In this document: in pieces, positions 36,815-45,888 of the stretch
Layout of the letters: each line of letters opens with the position of its first letter
Position numbering within the stretch: position 1 is the first letter of the stretch
Source of the DNA: Microcystis aeruginosa Ma_MB_S_20031200_S102
Lineage (GTDB): Bacteria; Cyanobacteriota; Cyanobacteriia; Cyanobacteriales; Microcystaceae
Length of the DNA: 64,000 nt
Assembly (NCBI GenBank): GCA_007095845.1
Contig: SFBI01000086.1
Span: forward strand, 1 to 64,000
Reading direction: 5' to 3'
The notes under the pieces: model-generated
The model's input: only the letters and a program-made list of their open reading frames with translations
What the model was told of the DNA's origin: nothing
Databases searched by the model: none
Translations under genes and position numbers: made by a program

Positions 36815-37087
36815 ACTTATCTCCTGATGCTATACCTTTAATTAGGTCTTGTTTACGCCCTCGGTTTAAAAGTTCTTGATACCAAGGCAATTGTTCTAAA
36901 ACAGCTATTAATGGGGGTAAAAGGCAGTAGAGAGTTAAGAGATTGATTAAAAACCTATTCCACTGGCACTTACCAAAGATTGATAACATGATAATCTTGT
37001 TGAACTTGCAAACCTCGAAAATGAGACAGGTGTTCCCATAAATTAAGTTAGAACCGTTGTTAATATCTTTTTAGGATAAAATTGTCT
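36815..37087. other. Intergenic stretch with a coding-like minus-strand remnant
   Basis: Between the nuclease-like gene and MITE A2. The minus strand encodes LINLLTLYCLLPPLIAVLEQ followed by LPWYQELLNRGRKQDLIKGI with a shifted segment HLSHFRGLQVQQDYHVINLW before it. It looks like a decayed gene fragment of unknown family rather than a functional ORF. AGGA at 37073-37076 may be the old ribosome binding site of pglX. Confidence 0.35.
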
Positions 37088-37262
37088 TAAGTACCTAAGC
37101 AAAATTCATTACACATCTAAGCCACTACTCCGTCAGACTTCTGGTGTGAGTAAACAGTGAACTGAAAACTCAAATCCGATCCCTAATAGCTGTCTCCCGT
37201 CTCCCGTCTCCCGTCTCCCGTCTCCCGTCTCGACTAGGAAATTAATTTTGCACGACTACTTA
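37088..37262. mobile_element. MITE family A, copy A2, abutting the pglX start codon
   Basis: 175 bp including TA duplications, inverted relative to A1. Ends AGTACCTAAGCAAAATTCAT and TTTTGCACGACTACT. The interior carries about six GTCTCCC heptamers (37192-37231) not found in A1. The right-hand TA supplies the A of the pglX ATG. Confidence 0.85.
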
Positions 37263-40200
37263 TGGATACATCAAGACTTAAAAAATTCGCTCAGTATGCC
37301 CGTCGTTATCTCAGAGAACAGATGACGACTAAGTTAGAAGTGGTCTTAGCTGAAAATAGCGCCCCAAGACGAGAAAATCCCAAAGCTATCAGCAAGTTAG
37401 CTGAAAAAATCGAATTTTTAGGCAAAGAACAGCTTATTGAACAGGTTGCCTATACTTGGTTTAACCGTTTTTGTGCCTTGCGGTTTATGGATAGTAACCG
37501 CTATCACTCCATTAGGGTTGTGTCCGCTGCTGAGGGGCAGTTTCAGCCAGAAATCTTGGCTGAGGCGAAAACGGGACATATTGACGAGGAAATGCTCAAT
37601 AAACAGGTCAGAAAGCAGATTTTTGATTTATTAAGCGGAACTGCACCGAGTTATGATGCTCAAGGGGAAGCCTATCGTTTATTAATTGTAGGAGTGTGTA
37701 ATTATTATCATCAGTTGATGCCCTATTTATTTGAACGAATTGATGATTATACCGAGTTATTGATGCCCGATGATTTATTATCGGGTAATTCAATTTTAGC
37801 CTATACTCGCGAGGCAATGACTCCAGAAAATTGTGAGAGTGTGGAGGTGATTGGGTGGTTATATCAGTTTTATATCTCTGAGAAAAAAGACGAAGTTTTT
37901 GAGGGACTAAAAAATAATAAAAAAATCACTCCCCAGAATATTCCAGCGGCAACTCAGTTATTTACTCCTCATTGGATTGTCCGTTATTTAGTAGAAAATT
38001 CCCTGGGGCGTTTATGGATGTTAAACCGTCCTCAGTCTCGGTTAGTTGAGTCAATGTCCTATTATGTCGATAGTGGGAAGTGGGAAGTGGGAGATGGGTA
38101 CTTAAAAATCAACTCACCTGAAGATATAAAAATCTGTGATCCTGCTTGTGGTTCGGGACATATTTTAGTCTATGCTTTTGATTTACTTTATGCAATATAT
38201 GAGGAAGAAGGTTATACAGCAAATGAGATTCCTAGCAAGATTTTAACCCATAATCTCTATGGCATAGAAATTGATGAACGGGCGGGAAGTTTGGCAGCAT
38301 TTGCATTAACCATGAAAGCGAGGGAAAAGGAAAGACGATTTTTTCGTAAACCCATCCAGCCTAATATTTGTGTGTTGAAAAAAGTTGAGTTTTCCGAAAA
38401 AGAGCTACAGCTTTATCTAGATTTTGTCGGGCGCGATTTGTTTACTGCGCCTTTATTAGAAACACTACATGAGTTTAAGGAGGCGGATAATTTTGGGGCG
38501 TTAATTCGTCCTACGGTGACGGATGTACAGGGGATGATAGGGTTATTAAATGAGCGCAATGTCGCTAGTCAGTTATTGTTATATAAAACCCACGAGAAGG
38601 TAATAGATGTGTTAAATATGGCGGATTTTTTAAGTCCTAAGTATCACATTGTTGTGGCGAATCCCCCCTATATGGGTAACAAGGGGATGAATAATCGGTT
38701 AAAGGCTTTTTTACAGGATAATTATAGTGAGGTAAAATCGGATCTATTTTCTGCTTTTATGGTGCGTTGTTTAGAATTATGTAAAAATAACGGGTTTACA
38801 GGATTTATGACTCCTTTTACTTGGATGTTTTTAAGTTCCTATGAAAAGTTACGCACACGCATTTTAAGTAAAAGTACCATTACTTCTTTAGTTAGACCAG
38901 AATATCATGCTTTTTTTGAGTCTGCTTATGTTCCTATTTGTGCCTTTACTTTATATCAACAATTTTTACCCAATTATAAAGGAGCTTTTATTGATTTACA
39001 GCAGTTTTATGGTGTAGATATTCAACCCGTTAAAGCATTAGAAGCAATAAAAAATCCTAATTGTGGTTGGTTTTACCGCGCTTCTGCTAGTGATTTTAAG
39101 AAGATTCCAGGAAATGCGATCGCTTATTGGGTGAGTGATAGAGTCTTAGAAATTTTTGCTACTTCAGAAAAGTTAGAAAATATTGCTTCACCTAGACAAG
39201 GATTAGCAACAGCAGATAATGATCGATTTTTGCGTTTATGGTTTGAAGTTGAGTATCAAAATATTGGTTTTAATTTAGAAAATAGAAAACAAGCTCAAGA
39301 GTCTCAGAAAAAATGGTTTCCCTATAACAAAGGTGGTGAGTTTAGAAAATGGTATGGTAATCAAGAGTATTTAGTCAATTGGGAAAATGATGGACAAGAA
39401 ATAGCAAATTTTAAACCAAGAGCAGTTATTAGAAATCCTAGTTATTATTTTCAAGAAAGTATAACATGGTCTTTTGTTAGTTCATCCTGTTTTGGTGTTA
39501 GGTTTTCTCCTAAAGGCTTTATTTTTGATGTTGGTGGATCATCATTATTTACTGAGCAAGAAAATATGATGTTTTTAACTTCTCTTTTATGTTCAAAAAT
39601 TGCCTTTGATTTGATGAAAATCATGAATCCTACCTTAAATTTTCAAGTAGGAAATGTTGCTAGTATTCCCATTGTAAAAAATAATAACTCTTTAATAGAA
39701 ACTGTGGGGTTTAAAAGTATTAGTTTAAGTCGCCAAGACTGGAACTCATACGAAACCTCGTGGGATTTTACCACCCTTCCACTTTTGAGAGTGGGAAGTG
39801 AAAACCTAGAACAAAATCCCCGCTTTCCACTTTCCACTTCCCTGAAAGAAACCTATCAAAACCTCCGCCAGAAATGGCAAGAAATGACCCTAGCAATGCA
39901 GAAACTAGAGGAAGAAAATAACAGTATATTTATCGAAGCTTATGGACTACAAGACGAATTAACTCCCGAAGTTCTCTTAAAAGAAATCACCTTAACCTGT
40001 AACCCCCATTATCGTTATAACAGCGATAAACCCCAAGAAGAACTCGAAACCTTACTCTTAGCAGATACTATCAAAGAATTTATCTCCTACTCAGTGGGTT
40101 GTATGTTTGGACGTTATTCTCTTGATAAAGAAGGCTTAATTTTAGCCAACCAAGGGGAAACCTTGCAAGACTACCTTAAACAGATACCAAACCCCACCTT

Positions 40201-40783
40201 TCCCCCAACAGAAACCAACGTTATCCCCATCCTTGAGGGGGACTGGTTTAGTGATGATATAACCGAAAAATTCTGGCAATTTCTGCGGCTCACATTTGGG
40301 GAGAAAAACTATCAACAAAACCTCAACTTTATCGAAGAAGCGATCGGGAAATCCCTAGAAAAATACTTTCTCAAAGACTTTTATGATGACCACAATAAAC
40401 GCTATAAAAAACGTCCCATATATTGGTTATTTAGTAGCCCAAAAGGAACATTTAACGCCCTAATTTATCTCCATCGTTATCGCCCTGATACCGTTAATAT
40501 CGTCCTTAATAGCTATCTGCGGGAATTTCGGCTTAAACTAGAAGTAAAACTAGACACCTTCCAACAAATAGAAATTAGTACAAGTGCAACTAAAACCGAA
40601 AAAACCAAAGCCCTACGAGAAAGCGAACAAATCAAAAAAATGATCGGAGAATTAGAAACCTACGAACAAGAAACCCTCTATCCTTTAGCCATCGCCCAGA
40701 AGGAAATAGATCTTGATGATGGGGTAAAAGTCAACTATACTAAATTAGGTAAAGCCCTGAAAAATATAACAGGATTAGGTTAA
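37262..40783 (+). CDS. pglX: BREX adenine-specific DNA methyltransferase PglX (BrxX)
   Basis: 1173 aa, intact reading frame. SAM motif I is KICDPACGSGHILVYAFDLL (Asp293) and catalytic motif IV is VANPPYMGNKGMN (Asn467). The N-terminus MDTSRLKKFAQYARRYLREQ and the C-terminal recognition and scaffold half are as in PglX. It methylates host DNA to mark self; with the other Brx proteins it excludes phage. Heptamer-like GGGAAGT repeats interrupt the coding sequence in frame near 38078-38098 and 39778-39840. The start codon is directly against MITE A2, with no Shine-Dalgarno in place, so expression may be impaired. Confidence 0.93.
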   Translation: MDTSRLKKFAQYARRYLREQMTTKLEVVLAENSAPRRENPKAISKLAEKIEFLGKEQLIEQVAYTWFNRFCALRFMDSNRYHSIRVVSAAEGQFQPEILAEAKTGHIDEEMLNKQVRKQIFDLLSGTAPSYDAQGEAYRLLIVGVCNYYHQLMPYLFERIDDYTELLMPDDLLSGNSILAYTREAMTPENCESVEVIGWLYQFYISEKKDEVFEGLKNNKKITPQNIPAATQLFTPHWIVRYLVENSLGRLWMLNRPQSRLVESMSYYVDSGKWEVGDGYLKINSPEDIKICDPACGSGHILVYAFDLLYAIYEEEGYTANEIPSKILTHNLYGIEIDERAGSLAAFALTMKAREKERRFFRKPIQPNICVLKKVEFSEKELQLYLDFVGRDLFTAPLLETLHEFKEADNFGALIRPTVTDVQGMIGLLNERNVASQLLLYKTHEKVIDVLNMADFLSPKYHIVVANPPYMGNKGMNNRLKAFLQDNYSEVKSDLFSAFMVRCLELCKNNGFTGFMTPFTWMFLSSYEKLRTRILSKSTITSLVRPEYHAFFESAYVPICAFTLYQQFLPNYKGAFIDLQQFYGVDIQPVKALEAIKNPNCGWFYRASASDFKKIPGNAIAYWVSDRVLEIFATSEKLENIASPRQGLATADNDRFLRLWFEVEYQNIGFNLENRKQAQESQKKWFPYNKGGEFRKWYGNQEYLVNWENDGQEIANFKPRAVIRNPSYYFQESITWSFVSSSCFGVRFSPKGFIFDVGGSSLFTEQENMMFLTSLLCSKIAFDLMKIMNPTLNFQVGNVASIPIVKNNNSLIETVGFKSISLSRQDWNSYETSWDFTTLPLLRVGSENLEQNPRFPLSTSLKETYQNLRQKWQEMTLAMQKLEEENNSIFIEAYGLQDELTPEVLLKEITLTCNPHYRYNSDKPQEELETLLLADTIKEFISYSVGCMFGRYSLDKEGLILANQGETLQDYLKQIPNPTFPPTETNVIPILEGDWFSDDITEKFWQFLRLTFGEKNYQQNLNFIEEAIGKSLEKYFLKDFYDDHNKRYKKRPIYWLFSSPKGTFNALIYLHRYRPDTVNIVLNSYLREFRLKLEVKLDTFQQIEISTSATKTEKTKALRESEQIKKMIGELETYEQETLYPLAIAQKEIDLDDGVKVNYTKLGKALKNITGLG

Positions 40784-40786
40784 AGT

Positions 40787-40989
40787 ATGGATTACTTAAC
40801 CAAAATTCATCTTAAACAAGCCATTATTAAAGTTTTAGAAGATTATCCAGATGGCTCTTCTAGTTTCTGTGTGATAAGTTTAACTTACAATATGATCGCT
40901 CAATCTTTGTGTCTTTGTGGTTTGTTCCACTCCGTCGCCAAAAGGACTGTATCTTAGAACACATTTTACCCACCAAATCCAAGAGAGCC
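40787..40989 (+). pseudogene. Remnant of a small unknown gene carrying a shared repeat
   Basis: Begins as MDYLTKIHLKQAIIKVLEDY and PDG, then runs into a sequence shared with 58171-58408. In another frame the end reads LEHILPTKSKRAS, related to LEYILPTKLGRAGRVIIDGQ at the second copy, where a plausible C-terminus follows. Each copy thus keeps a different end of what may be one small gene. This copy has no MITE D and shows the empty site. Function unknown; an antitoxin-like protein is possible. Confidence 0.4.
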
Positions 40990-41092
40990 TCCAGATTCCC
41001 ACTACCCACTTCCCACGTTATTAACGAAAAGAGGGGTATATTGATAATAAGACTCTAATCATGGCTCAGTATTAACGAAAACAATAACAACG

Positions 41093-42235
41093 ATGAACCA
41101 GACACGAGCAGGTAGATATATAACGCAAATAGAAGGATATCAGGCTTTCATCCCTAATCCTCTGCCACCATCTCCTGAAATCGCCATGGACCAGGAAATG
41201 TGGCAAATTTTGTCCCAAGCTGATCGGGCATTGGGGCGGTTAGATGGTTCAACCGATGCACTACCCAACCCCGATCTCTTTGTATTTATGTATGTGCGGA
41301 AAGAAGCTGTCTTATCTAGTCAAATCGAAGGTACACAAGCATCTCTCATAGATGTCCTCGAATTTGAATCTCAAACCCTAGAACCCGAAAATCCTCAAGA
41401 TGTGGCAGAAGTAGTCAATTATATCGCTGCCCTTAACTATGGATTAGAAAGGTTAGAAACCTTACCTGTTTCCTTACGATTAATTAGAGAAATTCATGAA
41501 AAACTCCTGCAAAATGTTAGGGGTTCAGAACGTAAACCGGGAGAATTTAGAGATCAACAAAATTGGATTGGTTTTGCAGGGTGTTCTCTCAAAGAAGCAA
41601 CCTACATACCTCCACCGCCCTCAGACATGAAAACCGCCTTGGATAACTTGGAAAAATTCTTACATGATCCAAAACCTATGCCAATCTTAATTAAAATTGG
41701 GTTAGCTCATGCTCAATTTGAGACTATTCATCCTTTTTTTGATGGTAATGGTAGAGTGGGACGTTTATTAATTACTTTTCTACTTTGTGAACAAAATATT
41801 TTAAAACAACCCTTACTTTATATTTCCTATTATTTTAAAAAATATCGCTCTCAATATTATGATTATCTTCAAGCTGTTCGGGATACTGGCAATTGGGAAA
41901 TATGGCTAAAATTCTTTCTCAAAGGAATTTATGAAGTTGCTCAGGAAGCCTCTAATACAGCGAGAACAATTGTAACTATGAAAGAAAACCATCGTCAACT
42001 CTTACTTGAGAAAATGGGACGAAGATCTGGTAATGCGATCGCTTTACTTGAAAACCTTTATTTTCGCCCGATTGTTTCTATCGATCATGTTCAAGAAATT
42101 ACTCAATTATCCTATCCTAATGCTAATACTTTAGTTAAAAATTTTTGTGATTTAGGACTTTTAAAAGAAATCACGGGACAAAAAAGAAATCGGGCTTTTT
42201 CTTATGCACCCTACTTAGAAATTTTTAAAGATTAA
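41093..42235 (+). CDS. Fic-domain protein (probable AMPylase) in the BREX operon
   Basis: 380 aa. Fic core motif is TIHPFFDGNGRVGRLL (catalytic His213). An N-terminal inhibitory helix SSQIEG (Ser75-Gly80) fits the [ST]xxxE[GN] motif that blocks the ATP site, making it a self-inhibited class II Fic. The C-terminal part (about 310-375) looks like a winged helix (ITQLSYPNANTLVKNFCDLG). Fic enzymes transfer AMP or other groups to target proteins. It sits between pglX and pglZ in the same direction, with its own upstream space of about 300 bp. Intact by length. Confidence 0.9.
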   Translation: MNQTRAGRYITQIEGYQAFIPNPLPPSPEIAMDQEMWQILSQADRALGRLDGSTDALPNPDLFVFMYVRKEAVLSSQIEGTQASLIDVLEFESQTLEPENPQDVAEVVNYIAALNYGLERLETLPVSLRLIREIHEKLLQNVRGSERKPGEFRDQQNWIGFAGCSLKEATYIPPPPSDMKTALDNLEKFLHDPKPMPILIKIGLAHAQFETIHPFFDGNGRVGRLLITFLLCEQNILKQPLLYISYYFKKYRSQYYDYLQAVRDTGNWEIWLKFFLKGIYEVAQEASNTARTIVTMKENHRQLLLEKMGRRSGNAIALLENLYFRPIVSIDHVQEITQLSYPNANTLVKNFCDLGLLKEITGQKRNRAFSYAPYLEIFKD

Positions 42236-42274
42236 AGAGTTTTGTATAATTTATTAATTTTGGAGGTTAACCCC

Positions 42275-44773
42275 TTGAATCAGCAGATTAAACAAGCCTT
42301 AACTAAACTTTTTGAGCGTTACCGGATTGTTTTTTGGTATGACACCGAAAAAGAGTTACGCTCAAATTTCGAGAGATTAGAATTAGAAAACATTGAAAAA
42401 ATAGAGATAAAAAATAATGAATTTGGATTAAAATACCGAATTTTAAAAGAACAACCTCAACAAAAATTCCTCTTATACCATGAAGGCAAAGAACCAGAAT
42501 ATTTAGATAACTGGTTACTAGATGTGGAGTTAGCACAGGGAAAATTCAGCAGCGATCAAGTTTCTCTTTGGCTAAATGAATTAGAACTAGGGACAGAATT
42601 TGCCGATGTGCTTGCTCCTCATCGTGAATTTTTTCTGTCTAATAAACGCCGAGAATCCCTAAAACAATTACTTCAACCCCATGACACAAAAACCAATATT
42701 CGCCTAAAAATGTTGGCGGTTTGTACTGCCGCACCTCCCCGTTTAGATTCCATTTTAGAACAACTCTTAAAAGAACAGGCCGAACAACAAGACGAAAAAT
42801 TTAAACTCTGCGATCGCACTGGTTTAACTAAATTTCTTTGGCAACAAATGGAACAAGTTTATGGTTATCGTTCCTCAGAGTTAAGTATCAAAGACTTTGT
42901 CATACAACTCTTTAAATCCTGTTATAATTATGCCTTAGAAGGACAGGAAACACTAACACAAGATGCCCTGATTTTTTTCAACAGATGGAAAGATAGCCGT
43001 CAATTTGAAAAATCTTTTGAAAGCTTATCCGATCATTGTGCTGAAATTCTCAATATTAAGGAAAAACTCAACCAGCGACGTTATCAAGAACTTATCTCAA
43101 TAGATTATTTTAGCTTAATTGACCTAAAAATAATTCATGATCTCATTCAAGCGGTTAGTAATCGAACCATTGCGACTCATGAAGTTATTAATATTGTGCG
43201 TCAGCGTCAACAAGGATACTGGTATCGAAAATTTAAACATTTGTACGAAGTTGTTAACTATGCCTCACAGTTTATTCAAGTCTTAGATGAAGCTAACTTA
43301 TCCATCGAATCCCTCAAAGATGGCTTAGAAAAATATTGTCAATCTTGGTTTAAAATTGATCAACTCTACCGTAAATTTATTTATCATCTGGTGGCGGCTG
43401 CTCAACCTACTCTGACAGAAAAACTTAGTCAAGAAATTGAAAACCGTTATGTAAATTCCTATCTTTTAAACCTTAATAGTTCTTGGCAAGTCTTTGTTGA
43501 TAGTGTCACCCAATGGAACAAGATAGAATTCTCTTCACAAAGGTCATTTTTTAGCAAATGGGTAGAACCATTTTTGAAAAAAGATAAAAAAGTTTGTGTC
43601 ATTATTTCCGACGCTCTCCGCTATGAAATCGGGGATGAGTTAGTCAGTTTAATTCGTCAAGAGGATCGTTATGAAGCCACCCTAGAAGCTGCTATCACTC
43701 TCTTACCCAGTTATACTGCACTGGGAATGGCTGCCCTTTTGCCTAATCAAACACTAGAAATAATTGATGATTCTGTTTATGTAGATCAACAAGACTCTCA
43801 AGGAACAGAAAATCGGCGTAAAATTATCCAAAAAGCCTTTCAAAAGATACAAAAAAAAGCAACAGTTATTCAAGCCAAAGAATTATTAGAATTAAATCAG
43901 GATCGAAGTCGTTCCCTATTTCGAGATCACGATGTGGTTTATGTTTATCACAATCAAATTGATCAGATCGGAGATAAATTAGCAACAGAAAAACAAGTTT
44001 TTCAGGTGGTTGAAAACACCTTTTCTGACCTCGATAAGCTCATTAAAAAACTGACGGGAGCCAATGCCAGTAACCTATTGATTACGGCAGATCATGGGTT
44101 CATTTACCAACATAGTGATGTCGAGAATAGTGATTTTTCCACCGTGGAAGTACTAGGGGATAAAATCATCAAAAAAAATAGGCGTTTTCTGATCGGTAAA
44201 GCACTAGAAGACTCCGATAGACTCAAAAAATTTAAAGCACAACAGATCGGTTTAACGGGAGAACTAGAAATCCAAATTCCCAAATCTATTAGTCGTTTAC
44301 GCATCCAAGGATCGGGAAGTCGTTTTGTTCATGGTGGCGCAAGTTTACAGGAAATTATTATTCCCATTGTTAAAGTTAATAAAAAAAGACGAGGGGATCT
44401 TTCTACCGTGGAAGTGGAAATTATTCGTAACTCTACCTCAACCATTACATCAGGGCAACTAGCTGTTACTTTTTATCAACAAAAACCCGTCACCGATAAA
44501 GTTCAACCTCGTAGGCTAAAAGCTGGCATCTATACACCCATGGGAGAGTTAATTTCTGATCTCCACGAACTGACTTTTGATTCTCCATCGGAAAATCCAA
44601 GAGAGCGAGAATTTCCAGTAAGATTTATCCTAACCAGTCAAGGGAATAATATCAATAATCAAGAGGTATTATTACGATTAGAAGAAAAACTAACCAATAC
44701 TTCCCATTTTACAGAATATAAATCTGTTTCCTATCCCATCCGTCGTTCCTTTACCGGTGATTTTGATTTTTAA
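42275..44773 (+). CDS. pglZ: BREX alkaline phosphatase-fold protein PglZ (BrxZ)
   Basis: 832 aa. Metal-site motifs of the alkaline phosphatase superfamily: VCVIISDALRYEIGDELV (Asp446) and NLLITADHGFIYQ (Asp606, His607). N-terminus NQQIKQALTKLFERYRIVFW is typical. The best start is a TTG with GGAGG 8 nt upstream; the longer ORF begins at another TTG without such a signal. Core BREX gene whose exact reaction is unsettled. Full length. Last gene of the island; no brxL follows. Confidence 0.92.
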   Translation: MNQQIKQALTKLFERYRIVFWYDTEKELRSNFERLELENIEKIEIKNNEFGLKYRILKEQPQQKFLLYHEGKEPEYLDNWLLDVELAQGKFSSDQVSLWLNELELGTEFADVLAPHREFFLSNKRRESLKQLLQPHDTKTNIRLKMLAVCTAAPPRLDSILEQLLKEQAEQQDEKFKLCDRTGLTKFLWQQMEQVYGYRSSELSIKDFVIQLFKSCYNYALEGQETLTQDALIFFNRWKDSRQFEKSFESLSDHCAEILNIKEKLNQRRYQELISIDYFSLIDLKIIHDLIQAVSNRTIATHEVINIVRQRQQGYWYRKFKHLYEVVNYASQFIQVLDEANLSIESLKDGLEKYCQSWFKIDQLYRKFIYHLVAAAQPTLTEKLSQEIENRYVNSYLLNLNSSWQVFVDSVTQWNKIEFSSQRSFFSKWVEPFLKKDKKVCVIISDALRYEIGDELVSLIRQEDRYEATLEAAITLLPSYTALGMAALLPNQTLEIIDDSVYVDQQDSQGTENRRKIIQKAFQKIQKKATVIQAKELLELNQDRSRSLFRDHDVVYVYHNQIDQIGDKLATEKQVFQVVENTFSDLDKLIKKLTGANASNLLITADHGFIYQHSDVENSDFSTVEVLGDKIIKKNRRFLIGKALEDSDRLKKFKAQQIGLTGELEIQIPKSISRLRIQGSGSRFVHGGASLQEIIIPIVKVNKKRRGDLSTVEVEIIRNSTSTITSGQLAVTFYQQKPVTDKVQPRRLKAGIYTPMGELISDLHELTFDSPSENPREREFPVRFILTSQGNNINNQEVLLRLEEKLTNTSHFTEYKSVSYPIRRSFTGDFDF

Positions 44774-44809
44774 GTACCCACACCCCACACCCCACTTCCC
44801 ACGGGAGCA

Positions 44810-44839
44810 TTTTTGGCGATTAATCCTGTTCCTCTAGCC
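44810..44839. repeat. Right copy of the 30-bp direct repeat, inside trmD
   Basis: Identical to 30798-30827. Twenty of the 30 bp are the last codons and stop of trmD, so this copy is the original and the left copy the duplicate. Confidence 0.85.
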
Positions 44840-45515
44840 ATTTTTGCCAGATATCCGGACGACGTTCCTTAGTGCGATCGAGTTGTTGTTGATAGCGCCA
44901 ATCGGCGATATCCTGATGATTACCCGATCGCAAAACCGGCGGCACTTGCCAACCGCGAAAGACCGGCGGCCGGGTATATTGGGGATAATCCAATAAACCT
45001 GCCTCAAAACTCTCCAATTTCAACGATTCTGCCTTACCTACCGTCCCGGGTAACAACCGCGTCACCCCGTTAATAATCGCTAAAGCCGGGATTTCCCCAC
45101 AAGTTAGGACAAAATCCCCTAAAGATACCTCTCTAGTCACCAAATGCTCACAAACCCGCTCATCTACCCCTTCATAATGCCCACAGATGAGAATTAACTG
45201 CTGATAACTACCGGCCCAAGTTTTCAGTAAAGCTTGATTGAGCGGTTCCCCCTGGGGAGTCATCAGCACAATCTCCCGGGGTGGTAAAATTGCTAAAGAC
45301 TCGATCGCCTCAAAAATTGGCTCTGGTTTTAATAACATTCCCACACCACCACCGTAGGGTTCATCATCGACGCGACGGTGTTTATCGTGGGCAAAATCCC
45401 GGAGATTGACCAAATTTACCCTAGCGATGTCGCGTTCGAGAGCTTTTGCCAACAACCCTGACTGCAGCGGTGAAGTAAAAAAATCGGGAAAGAGAGTGAT
45501 AATGTCAAACTGCAC
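44820..45515 (-). CDS. trmD: tRNA (guanine37-N1)-methyltransferase
   Basis: 231 aa, SPOUT-class enzyme making m1G37, which prevents frameshifts. Motifs: MQFDIITLFPDFF, RDFAHDKHRRVDDEPYGGG, LICGHYEGVDERV (SAM knot) and GDFVLTCGEIPALAIINGVT. The C-terminal part carries the tRNA-binding tail, complete despite the adjoining island border. Single gene; its upstream region is shared with cphB on the other strand. Confidence 0.95.
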   Translation of the reverse strand: MQFDIITLFPDFFTSPLQSGLLAKALERDIARVNLVNLRDFAHDKHRRVDDEPYGGGVGMLLKPEPIFEAIESLAILPPREIVLMTPQGEPLNQALLKTWAGSYQQLILICGHYEGVDERVCEHLVTREVSLGDFVLTCGEIPALAIINGVTRLLPGTVGKAESLKLESFEAGLLDYPQYTRPPVFRGWQVPPVLRSGNHQDIADWRYQQQLDRTKERRPDIWQKWLEEQD

Positions 45516-45675
45516 GGGGAAAACTAAGGCCTAGACTGGGATAGTGTTTAATGTATCATTGTGTCACGGATCGATCAGTTAAAATCTTGCTAATTTTGCG
45601 CCAGTCTATCTCAATAACATGATAGACTATGCTGTACTGTCTAGGGGTTTTTCTGGCTCTAGCTTGAGTGATCGA

Positions 45676-45690
45676 AGTCTAGCCTAGACT
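45676..45690. promoter_or_regulatory. Palindrome AGTCTAG-C-CTAGACT upstream of cphB
   Basis: Perfect 7-bp arms around one base, about 70-210 bp upstream of the possible cphB starts. Size fits a dimeric regulator site. No matching factor is known to me. Confidence 0.4.
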
Positions 45691-45888
45691 AAAAGTTAAC
45701 TAACAGTCCGTCATTGCCAGTGGATCGAAGAAAATTGCTAAAATCGCCTCTACTATTGCTTGATGTCCCGAAAAATATTCCTAAACCGCATTTTTTTCCG
45801 TCAACCGTTCAGGGAAAATAACATCAAGATACCTGTACATCTTCCCGAAAAACCTTCCATCCCTAAAAATGTCTATTCGTTCAGTGAC

